Shown: positions 1 to 6,100 of the stretch, in pieces | Position numbering within the stretch: position 1 is the stretch's first letter | Layout of the letters: each line of letters begins with the position of its first letter | Assembly (NCBI GenBank): GCA_021810815.1 | Contig: JAJZHR010000152.1 | Coordinates: 1-6,231 of the forward strand | Direction: 5' to 3' | DNA length: 6,231 nt | DNA from: Acidobacteriota bacterium | Lineage (GTDB): Bacteria; Acidobacteriota; Terriglobia; Terriglobales; Acidobacteriaceae | The notes under the pieces: model-generated | Database searches by the model: none | Seen by the model: only the letters and a program-made list of their open reading frames with translations | Told to the model about the DNA's origin: nothing | Translations under genes and position numbers: made by a program

Positions 1-298
1 CCGCCCCAGCCACCAGACCGCCATAAAGCGGAATCCCCGTCCCCGCAGGAACCGCCGCCAGCATCAGCAAGGGAAAATGGAGAAAATCGCTCCAGTTCGT
101 CGCCACCATCAGCACGCGCGATCCGATAAATGCCGACAGCACCGCCGTCAGCCCCAGGTCCCACACCGCATCGGGATCCATCCCCATCCGCCGCGCCGCC
201 CGCATCGCAAGCAGCAGAGCGCACACCAGCCCAACGGCAGCCATCGCGCCATAGGTTGGTATCAGAAGTGGACCGGTCTGGAAGAGTCGTGGATACAT
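1..298 (-). CDS. lgt: Prolipoprotein diacylglyceryl transferase (Lgt), N-terminal part; 3' end lies beyond the left edge
   Basis: Lgt is the inner-membrane enzyme that moves a diacylglyceryl group from phosphatidylglycerol to the lipobox cysteine of prelipoproteins, the first step of lipoprotein maturation. Only the first 99 residues are in the window (E. coli Lgt has 291). Family features are in the right order: an N-terminal YPRLFQTGPLLIPTYG segment with the conserved Tyr-Gly at 16-17; a first membrane helix at about 18-32; a basic RAARRMGMDPDAVWDL stretch (33-48) typical of Lgt; a second hydrophobic helix ending in IGSR (58-61), matching the conserved Gly-Arg region; and PLYGGL (90-95), matching the E. 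coli MSFHGGL loop. Tyr replaces the E. coli His103 there, a common variant. The ATG at 298 is the only reasonable start: an in-frame stop lies at 320-322 with no ATG, GTG or TTG between. No good Shine-Dalgarno is visible. It is divergent from the cytochrome gene. Family identity is very secure. Confidence 0.93.
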   Translation of the reverse strand, partial: MYPRLFQTGPLLIPTYGAMAAVGLVCALLLAMRAARRMGMDPDAVWDLGLTAVLSAFIGSRVLMVATNWSDFLHFPLLMLAAVPAGTGIPLYGGLVAGA

Positions 299-324
299 CG
301 TGGATCGATACGCGGATAGTTATT

Positions 325-360
325 CGTGGAGAAACACTTGGAGAAATACGTTGAGAAATC
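325..360. repeat. Three tandem 12-bp direct repeats in the lgt upstream region
   Basis: Three contiguous copies of a 12-mer lie at 325-336 (CGTGGAGAAACA), 337-348 (CTTGGAGAAATA) and 349-360 (CGTTGAGAAATC). All share a GAGAAA core at the same register. The array starts 27 bp upstream of the lgt ATG and is flanked by GATCGAT at 303-309 and its reverse complement ATCGATC at 358-364. It is non-coding by every frame I consider real. It could be a regulator-binding array affecting lgt, or simple slippage; the sequence alone does not decide. Confidence 0.6.
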
Positions 361-847
361 GATCTTTGGGATACGCCTTCCTGCCTGCATCGCGGAAGAA
401 AGGCTCGCCTGGCATCGCACCGCAGGCAGCAAACCTCGCCCCTGCATGGCAGCCTCGCCAAAGAAAAGAAAACCGACCCGCTGGGCCGTGCGTCGTGCGC
501 CGGTGAACCCGTCCTCAGACGGCGGAACCTCTCCGAGACTCTTTAGGCGTTCCGGACTGGCGGACTGCACACCGAGCCGATTCGAGACGAGATCCCTGTT
601 CAATGAATGTTGGTTCAACCAGCGTTAACTCCGCACCTGCTTCGCAGGCCGGCTTCTTCTCTGGATGCTACGTGCGGCTGCGCAGAATGGCAAGACCAGC
701 CCGCCTGCCCGCTCAGCGAATCCTCCCGGGCGTCTGCCGAACGCCTTCACCGGGTGAAACTACCTTTGCATAGAGCAGTCCGGACAATCTGTTGAAGACA
801 TCCCACGCATCGAGCGGCGTATCCAAGCCTGAAGAATCGAGCTTTAC

Positions 848-882
848 CCGCTTACACCGCAGCAAAGCATTCCCGTAAGCGG
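848..882. repeat. Perfect 8-bp inverted repeat in the cytochrome gene leader
   Basis: CCGCTTAC (848-855) pairs perfectly with GTAAGCGG (875-882) across a 19-nt spacer, ending 60 bp before the start codon of the cytochrome gene. No T run follows, which argues against an intrinsic terminator. It could be an operator dyad or a leader-RNA stem. Confidence 0.4.
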
Positions 883-942
883 AATCCAGAGCAAGCGGGA
901 ACCACTTCTGTAAAAGAGCCAGGCTCCCGGGAACGAGGGGAG

Positions 943-2379
943 ATGAGCCATTCAAAGCAGTGGGTCAAAGCCGCCGGGCTGGTCAGCGCCGGTATCGTGG
1001 GCGCGTGTCTGCTGAGCGGCCAGAGCGTGTCAGCCGCAGGCCAGGCAGCCGCAAACCAGTCAGCGCAACCCGTCCCGAACAGCTACATGCCTGTCGTGGA
1101 CAAGGAAAGCTTTGCCACCGTCCATGACCGCATGGCCGCCGCCAAAGCGGACATCATGAAGCGGCAGATGGATCTGCTCGCGGAGCGGTACGACCTCAGC
1201 GACCGTCCAGCCAGCGGCGTCACCATGGACCGCGCCAAGCCCGTGCAGGAAGGCGTGCGCGTCAAGCTGCCGCCAGGCGTGACCTGGGCCGAGCTGTCCA
1301 ATGAAACCCCGGATCAGATTCGCGCGAAGGGAATCTTCCCCCAGGGCTTTTTGCCGCTGCCGCATGCCAACCATCCCGAGGGCGGCATGGTGTTTCCAAA
1401 GTCGGAAATCGACGAGTTGCTCAAGCAGGAGAATCGCGACCTCACCCGCTTCGATCTCGACTTCGATCTCCCGGAGAGGTTCCTGGCAGAGTTTCCACCG
1501 GCCATGTACCTCACAACGCGGCCTGACCTTGGCGACGTCTCGAAAGGCCAGTTGGTGACCGTCAACAACTACTACGAAATGTTCAGCGGCATTCTCAATC
1601 CAAAGCAGCTTGAGGGACTGCGCCTGTTGCTGACGCCGTTCCCGCAGCAGCAGTTCAATGAGACCACCGACCGGCGCTCGGACAAGCCCAGCCGCGGCGT
1701 CGCCTGCCTGGATTGCCATACCAACGGCGGAACAAATGGCGCATTCCATCTCGTGGGCGATATCCGGCCGCAGGAGTTCCGCCATCGCATCGAGACTCCG
1801 GCGCTGCGAGGCGTCAATATTCAGCGGCTCTACGGCTCGCAAAGGGCGCTGAAGACCGTAGAGGACTTCACCGAGTTCGAGCAGAGGGCTGCCTACTTCG
1901 ACGGCGATCCCGTCATCGCAACCAAAAAGGGCGTCAACATTCTGGAGCGCGGAAGCCAGGTGCACTTCATGTCCGAGTTCGAGGAAATTCTCGACTTCCC
2001 TCCCGCGCCGAAGCTCGCATGGGATGGCAAGCTCGACCCGGCAAAAGCAACCCCCGACGAATTGCGCGGGCAGGAGGTCTTCTTCGGCAAGGGACAGTGC
2101 GCAAGCTGCCACTCCGGCCCCTACTTCACAGACAACACCATGCACGACCTGCAGGCGGAGCGCTTCTACAAGGAGCACATGGTCAACGGCATGATGATGG
2201 CCCGCGACGGCGCTATCAAAACATTCCCCCTGCGCGGCATCAAGGACACTCCGCCCTACATGCACGACGGACGTCTGCTGACGCTCGAGGACACAGTGGA
2301 GTATTTCAATCTGGTGCTGGGCACCAAGCTGACCGATCAGGAAAAGAAGGATCTCGTAACGTTCATGCGCGCCTTGTAA
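943..2379 (+). CDS. Exported di-heme cytochrome c peroxidase / MauG-family protein with long N-terminal extension
   Basis: This is a 478-residue periplasmic cytochrome with two covalent haem c sites: CLDCH (Cys255, Cys258, His259) and CASCH (Cys386, Cys389, His390), 131 residues apart. Each is followed by a related block, PALRG (287-291) ... LKTVEDFTEF and PLRG (429-432) ... PPYMHDG (Met440) ... LLTLEDTVEYF. That is the two-domain CCP_MauG fold. Members reduce hydrogen peroxide or carry out high-valent-iron oxidations; the substrate here is unknown. Residues 1-31 form a Sec signal peptide with a likely cut near SVSA-A. VGAC at 19-22 resembles a weak lipobox, so lipoprotein anchoring is a less likely option. 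About 220 mature residues precede the first CxxCH, where ordinary bacterial CCPs have it within about the first 80. At the C-terminal axial-ligand region (Met in CCP, Tyr in MauG) the sequence is VEYFN, with Tyr454 or Phe455. The ATG at 943 is the only in-frame start nearby; GAGGGG sits just 2 nt upstream. Rubber oxygenase RoxA-like chemistry is an alternative I cannot exclude. Confidence 0.92.
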   Translation: MSHSKQWVKAAGLVSAGIVGACLLSGQSVSAAGQAAANQSAQPVPNSYMPVVDKESFATVHDRMAAAKADIMKRQMDLLAERYDLSDRPASGVTMDRAKPVQEGVRVKLPPGVTWAELSNETPDQIRAKGIFPQGFLPLPHANHPEGGMVFPKSEIDELLKQENRDLTRFDLDFDLPERFLAEFPPAMYLTTRPDLGDVSKGQLVTVNNYYEMFSGILNPKQLEGLRLLLTPFPQQQFNETTDRRSDKPSRGVACLDCHTNGGTNGAFHLVGDIRPQEFRHRIETPALRGVNIQRLYGSQRALKTVEDFTEFEQRAAYFDGDPVIATKKGVNILERGSQVHFMSEFEEILDFPPAPKLAWDGKLDPAKATPDELRGQEVFFGKGQCASCHSGPYFTDNTMHDLQAERFYKEHMVNGMMMARDGAIKTFPLRGIKDTPPYMHDGRLLTLEDTVEYFNLVLGTKLTDQEKKDLVTFMRAL

Positions 2380-2408
2380 CGAAGGACAACCTGGGCGCCG
2401 ACACTCGC

Positions 2409-2759
2409 CTACCCTGCCTTGCGATCCTCAAGCACCGCGTCCAGCAGCCCCGCCAGCGAGTCCGCGCGCGTCTTCATCGTGGTCTGCGTCTCATCCACCG
2501 TCCCCGTCAGCGAACGATACTTGTCCCGCAGCGTCACCAGCTCGTCCGCGATGTTCAGCGACGCCAGCACCGCCACCCGCAGAGAATCCACCGTAGATCC
2601 CTGCGCCGACACCGCCCGCATCTTCGCGTCCACGATCGACGCCAGCTCCGCAATGTGCCGCAGATTGGTCCCGCGCAAATGGTACGTCTGGTCGTAGATG
2701 TCCACGCTGATGCTCTCGGCAACAGGGTTCGACGCGGCGGATTGGCGTGGATCGCTCAT
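2409..2759 (-). CDS. zapA: Cell division protein ZapA
   Basis: ZapA is a small cytoplasmic protein that binds and bundles FtsZ filaments and stabilises the Z ring, usually as a tetramer. The complete 116-residue product has the typical order. A short variable N-terminus (1-15) is followed by the beta-hairpin segment ISVDIYDQTYHLRG (17-30) and the HIAELASIVDAKM helix (35-47), which carries the family's VDxKM signature. Next come the highly conserved LRVAVLASLNIADEL helix (60-74) and a C-terminal heptad-like coiled coil to the end. Length is in the usual 85-120 range. The ATG at 2759 has a good ribosome site, GAAGGA, at 2762-2767. The gene is convergent with the cytochrome gene, with 29 bp between the stop codons and no obvious terminator there. 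In many bacteria zapA follows pheST; here no pheT lies upstream, only a divergent spacer, so it probably has its own promoter. Confidence 0.93.
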   Translation of the reverse strand: MSDPRQSAASNPVAESISVDIYDQTYHLRGTNLRHIAELASIVDAKMRAVSAQGSTVDSLRVAVLASLNIADELVTLRDKYRSLTGTVDETQTTMKTRADSLAGLLDAVLEDRKAG

Positions 2760-2775
2760 TTTCCTTCAGATGTGC

Positions 2776-2798
2776 AGCCGCTACGCAGCGCAGCGGCT
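2776..2798 (-). promoter_or_regulatory. Hairpin in the zapA 5' leader
   Basis: AGCCGCT (2776-2782) and AGCGGCT (2792-2798) are perfect reverse complements separated by 9 nt, with two further inner C-G pairs possible. In the zapA transcript this GC-rich stem would lie 8 nt upstream of the Shine-Dalgarno and 16 nt upstream of the ATG. It could modulate translation or transcript stability, or be the end of an upstream transcript; there is no T run to support a terminator. Confidence 0.4.
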
Positions 2799-2933
2799 CC
2801 ATCAGAATTATGGCACACCCCTTGCTGCGAACTGCCGCAAAAGAGTCCTGCATGCCAGCAAATCCCCCCGTATCGGCCATCGCCTGCGGCGAGCAAGCCT
2901 CTCAGCCGAGCCAACCCGCCGCTTCACACCCAT

Positions 2934-2959
2934 GGCCTGCAGCTCCGGCCTGCAACTCC
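2934..2959. repeat. Adjacent 13-bp tandem duplication (12 of 13 identical)
   Basis: GGCCTGCAGCTCC (2934-2946) is followed without a gap by GGCCTGCAACTCC (2947-2959); the only difference is G versus A at the ninth base. It sits beside an AT-rich patch in the zapA/NHL divergent spacer. A pair of binding sites or a slippage duplication are both possible. Confidence 0.6.
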
Positions 2960-2969
2960 AATATTTAAA

Positions 2970-2996
2970 GTGACGTGCAGCAAGAGCTGCTATAGC
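2970..2996 (+). promoter_or_regulatory. Weak candidate promoter with internal dyad upstream of the NHL gene
   Basis: GTGACG (2970-2975) and TATAGC (2991-2996) resemble -35 and -10 hexamers, but the spacing is only 15 nt and neither match is strong. A dyad GCAGC-AAGA-GCTGC (2977-2990) fills the space between them. Position, about 160 nt before the start codon and just after an AT-rich patch, is what suggests a promoter. This is a low-confidence guess. Confidence 0.2.
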
Positions 2997-3140
2997 ATGG
3001 CCACACACAATCGCACCCTGAAAAACGCAACGCCTGCGCTCACGAGACGGTCTCCATAGCCGCAAAGCCCTGGCCCCCCTGCGAGTATCCGATTCACGCC
3101 CTCATTCTCTCTCCCCGGCATATGCATGTTCCCTTCCTGC

Positions 3141-3145
3141 GAGGA
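3141..3145 (+). promoter_or_regulatory. Ribosome binding site supporting the GTG start at 3157
   Basis: GAGGA at 3141-3145 lies 11 nt before the GTG at 3157, a rather long but usable spacing. It lies 20 nt before the alternative GTG at 3166, which is too far. No other purine-rich site precedes the signal peptide in this frame, so this site favours 3157. Confidence 0.4.
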
Positions 3146-3156
3146 CATCAACAGCC

Positions 3157-6100
3157 GTGTCATACGTGCCCGCGCTCCACAGCACGCATTGGAAGCGTCT
3201 CTCCCTGCAAGCAATCGCTTGCGCGGCAGCATGCCTGTCGTTGCCCCTCGTCTCCGCTGCCGCCACCCCGCCCGTACAGGTCGCTCCCCCCATCACCGCC
3301 TTTGCCGGAACCGGCGCCAGCGGCAACGGCACCACCGGCACCGCCACAACCGTCGCCCTGAGCTCCCCGAACTCCGTCGCTCTCGATGGCCAGGGCAACG
3401 TCTACATCCTCGACGCTGGAAACGACCAGGTCCGAAAGGTCGACACCTCCGGCAACCTCACCACGCTCACCCTCAACAATCTTCCCTATAGCCAGCACAA
3501 CTTCCAGGCCATCGCTTTCGACAAGGCCAGTCAGTTCCTCTATCTTTCCGACCAGTTGTACGGCTACTCGGGAGGAAGCTACGGGCAGATATACCAATTC
3601 GCTGTCACCCAGGGAAGCGACTACGCGGATCTCCAACTCACATTCGGCGCAGCCCCCGCCTCCTTCGCTCCACCCGTCTGCACCTCCCAGAACATGGGAA
3701 CCAATGCTTCGAATAACCTCTACAGCGGCTGCAATCCCTCCACCGTAGTCCTCGGCGATGCCACCGGAATGGCCGTGGACGCCACCGGAAATCTCTACAT
3801 CGCCGACGGCAGCTACTACAGCGCCGTCCTCGAAGTAGTAGCCAACGGCACCGAAGTCCAGGCCATCCATCCCTACAGCTTCAATGGCCCCGTAGGTCTC
3901 GCCATCGACAGCACCGGCAATCTCTACGTCTCCGAGAACACAGACCACGACATCAAAAAAGTCACCCCCTCCGGAGCCCTCACCATCTTCGCCGGGGGAA
4001 GCAGCGCAGGCTGCGCCAATCAAACAGATCTCCTCGGAGACGGCTGCCCGGCCGCCGATGCCATCTTCTCCAACGGCTCCTATGGCAGCTCCTCCCCCTC
4101 CGGCCTCGCCGCCGACACCTCCGGCAACCTCTACATCGCCGACCCGAACGACAGCCTCGTTCGCGTCATCGGCAGCGACGGCTACATCCGCGCCGTCACC
4201 GGAACCGCCATCTGCCCCACCGCGACGAACCCCCACGGCGACGGCTGCCCCGCCCTCCAATCCATCGCAGCCTCTCCCGTCGGCCTCGCCGTCGACGCCT
4301 CGGGAAGCCTCTTCATCGCGGACGAAAACGCCGAGGAGATCCGCGAAATCCCCGCTGGCCCCTTCCGCTTCGGAGCGCTTCCGCTCCCGTCCGGCTCATC
4401 CTCCCAATCCATCTACTTCGCCTTCAACCAGCCAGAGACGCTCAGCGCCGCCAGCATCAAAGTCGTCACCCAGGGAGCCGCCGGACTCGACTTCCAGAAC
4501 ATCGGCGACGCCGCCACCACCTGCACCCCGGGAGCCTTCGCCGCAGGAGAATTCTGCGCCCTCCACATCCGCTTCTCTCCCCGCTTTCCCGGAACCCGTC
4601 AGGGAGCAGCCCTTCTCTACAACTCCTCCGGCGCCCTGCTTGCCACCGCCTGGCTCAACGGCACCGGCAACGCCTCCATGCTCGGCTTCAACCCGCCCAT
4701 CGCCTCCGCTCTCGCCGCCACCGGAGCCAATTTCCAGTCCCCCACCGGCGTCACTCTCGATGGCTCCGGCAATCTCTACGTCGCAGACACCTCCGCCAAC
4801 ACCGTCCTCCAGCTCCCACCCGGTGGCTCAACCGCAACCAGCCTCTTCCCCACAGGAACCCTCTCCGCCCCCAGTGACCTGGCAATAGACGGCGCTGGCA
4901 ATCTCTACGTCGCAGACACCGCCAACAATCGAATCCTCGAACTTCCGCTCTCCGGCGCAGCCTCCATCCTCATCTCCAGCTCGACCCTCATCGCCGGAAG
5001 CGCACTCAACTCCCCTCGCTCTCTTGCCTCCGACTCCTCCGGCAATCTCTACATCCTCGACTCCGGCAACCACCGCGTCCTCGAACTCTCCGCAACCGGA
5101 TCTCCCCGCCTCTACCTCACCGACGCCGCATTCTCGCCCGCCCTCACCTCCATCGACAGCATCGCCATCGACGACTCCGGCAATCTCTACCTCGCCGACG
5201 CCTCCGCCAACCAGATCGCCGCCTACAGCGCATCCGGCGCAGCCACCATCTTCCTCAGCAGCACCGCCTCCATCGACGGACAGCGCCTCTCCGGCCCCAA
5301 TCACCTCTCCATCGACGCCGTCGGCAACCTCTACGTCTCCGACAGCGGCAACCATCGCATCCTTCAAATCACACCGTCCGGCGCAACCAGCGATCTGCTC
5401 TCTTCCTCCACGCAAATCGCCTCTCTCTCCCTCAACAACCCCGGTGGCATCGCCCTCGACGGTCTCGGCGACCTCTACGCCGCCGACACCGGCAACGCCC
5501 GCATCCTCAAGCTCGACGTAGCCGCCAGCCCCACCCTCGACTTCGGCCCCGTCCCCATCCACACCACCAGCGCAGCCCAATCCATCACCATCCGCAACCT
5601 CGGCAACCAGTCCCTCGACTCCTCCAGCCCCGGCATCGCCCTCTCTCCGCTGCCTTCCCCTTTCGCTCTTCTCACCAGCTCCCCATCCCCTTGCTCCACC
5701 CCCTTCACGCTCTCGCCCGGCACATCCTGCCAGATCAGCATCGACGATCAGCCCACCTCTCCCGGCACCTGCAGCGGCACCTCCTGCACCGCCACCCTCA
5801 CCGACAACGCTCTCGGCGCCGCCGCGACGCAGGCCATCTACCTCGCAGCGAACACCAGCCCTGCACAGGCGGCAACCCTCTCCGCCACCCTCTCCCCATC
5901 CGCACCCATCCCCTACGGCCAGGACGTAACCGCAACCATCACCGCCAGCGGAGTCTCCGGCCAGCCATCGCCGACCGGATCCATCTCCTATTCCCTCGAC
6001 GGCAGCGCAACCATCGCCGCTCCTCTTTCTTCCAGCGGCATCATCAACATCAATCTCAGCCAGGCGCTCTCTGCTGGCAGCCATACCCTCTCCTACAGCT

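Larger units (their letters stand above)
299..942. other. Gene-poor divergent spacer between lgt and the cytochrome gene
   Basis: About 640 bp with no coding region I can support. Short open frames exist on both strands, for example minus 262-618 and plus 326-628, but they overlap each other or the lgt start, have Arg/Pro/Ser-rich shadow composition and match no family I recognise. What can be seen is structural: a 12-bp triple tandem repeat at 325-360 close to lgt, and perfect inverted repeats at 381-388/422-429 (8 bp, 33-nt loop), 509-513/518-522, 636-640/644-648, 729-733/741-745, 746-750/754-758 and 848-855/875-882 (8 bp, 19-nt loop). None is followed by a T run, so none looks like an intrinsic terminator. 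I looked for tRNA T-arms, 4.5S/SRP, RNase P, tmRNA and GEMM core motifs and saw none. A long untranslated leader or an unannotated small RNA is possible. Confidence 0.6.
2760..3156. other. Divergent spacer between zapA and the NHL-repeat gene
   Basis: About 400 bp without a supportable gene. It holds the zapA ribosome site (2762-2767, minus), a hairpin in the zapA leader (2776-2798), a small dyad TCGCC-TGC-GGCGA (2880-2892), an adjacent 13-bp tandem duplication (2934-2959), an AT-rich patch AATATTTAAA (2960-2969), a GCAGC-AAGA-GCTGC dyad (2977-2990) and TATAGC at 2991-2996. Promoters for both zapA (minus) and the NHL gene (plus) must lie here or nearby. Short open frames in this stretch have shadow composition. 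Confidence 0.6.

Noticed and set aside
262..618. 118-residue minus-strand frame near lgt
   Set aside because: Overlaps the start of lgt in another frame, has no visible ribosome site that I trust and no recognisable motif.
606..625. Possible tRNA T-arm (GGTTCAACC)
   Set aside because: It is a short palindrome without a 7-nt T loop, acceptor stem or anticodon arm at the correct distances on either strand.
636..660. Possible intrinsic terminator (CCTGC-TTC-GCAGG followed by CTTCTTCTCT)
   Set aside because: The stem is short and the downstream tract is mixed pyrimidine rather than a T run; no gene ends just upstream on the plus strand.
713..955. 80-residue minus-strand frame overlapping the cytochrome start
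   Set aside because: Briefly resembled a remnant of a larger protein, but I cannot name a family and it runs into the start codon region of the cytochrome gene on the other strand.
961..1010. Lipobox in the cytochrome signal peptide (VGAC, residues 19-22)
   Set aside because: Gly at -2 and a long hydrophobic continuation after the Cys make a normal Sec signal peptide with cleavage near residue 31 the better reading; kept only as an alternative.
1060..2265. 401-residue open frame on the minus strand
   Set aside because: Lies wholly antisense to the cytochrome gene, whose two CxxCH motifs and signal peptide are unambiguous; the antisense product has no recognisable motif.
2380..2408. 6S RNA gene expected near zapA in some bacteria
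   Set aside because: The 29-bp gap downstream of zapA is far too short, and the upstream spacer shows no long rod-like inverted structure with a central bubble.
1713..3059. 448-residue plus-strand open frame
   Set aside because: Out-of-frame Arg/His/Gln-rich reading through the end of the cytochrome gene and all of zapA antisense; no family resemblance.
3160..4260. 366-residue open frame on the minus strand
   Set aside because: Same antisense shadow of the NHL gene, with Gly/Val/Asp-rich repeats in phase with the blades.
4058..4888. 276-residue Pro/Ser-rich plus-strand frame (and a similar one at 5024-5521)
   Set aside because: Out-of-frame shadows of the NHL gene, which is open across the same region with clear NHL and ASH motifs.
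4828..6084. 418-residue open frame on the minus strand
   Set aside because: Gly/Ala/Glu/Asp-rich low-complexity product with VEIA..V.G repeats mirrors the NHL repeats read antisense; it arises from C-ending codons of the real gene and matches no fold I know.
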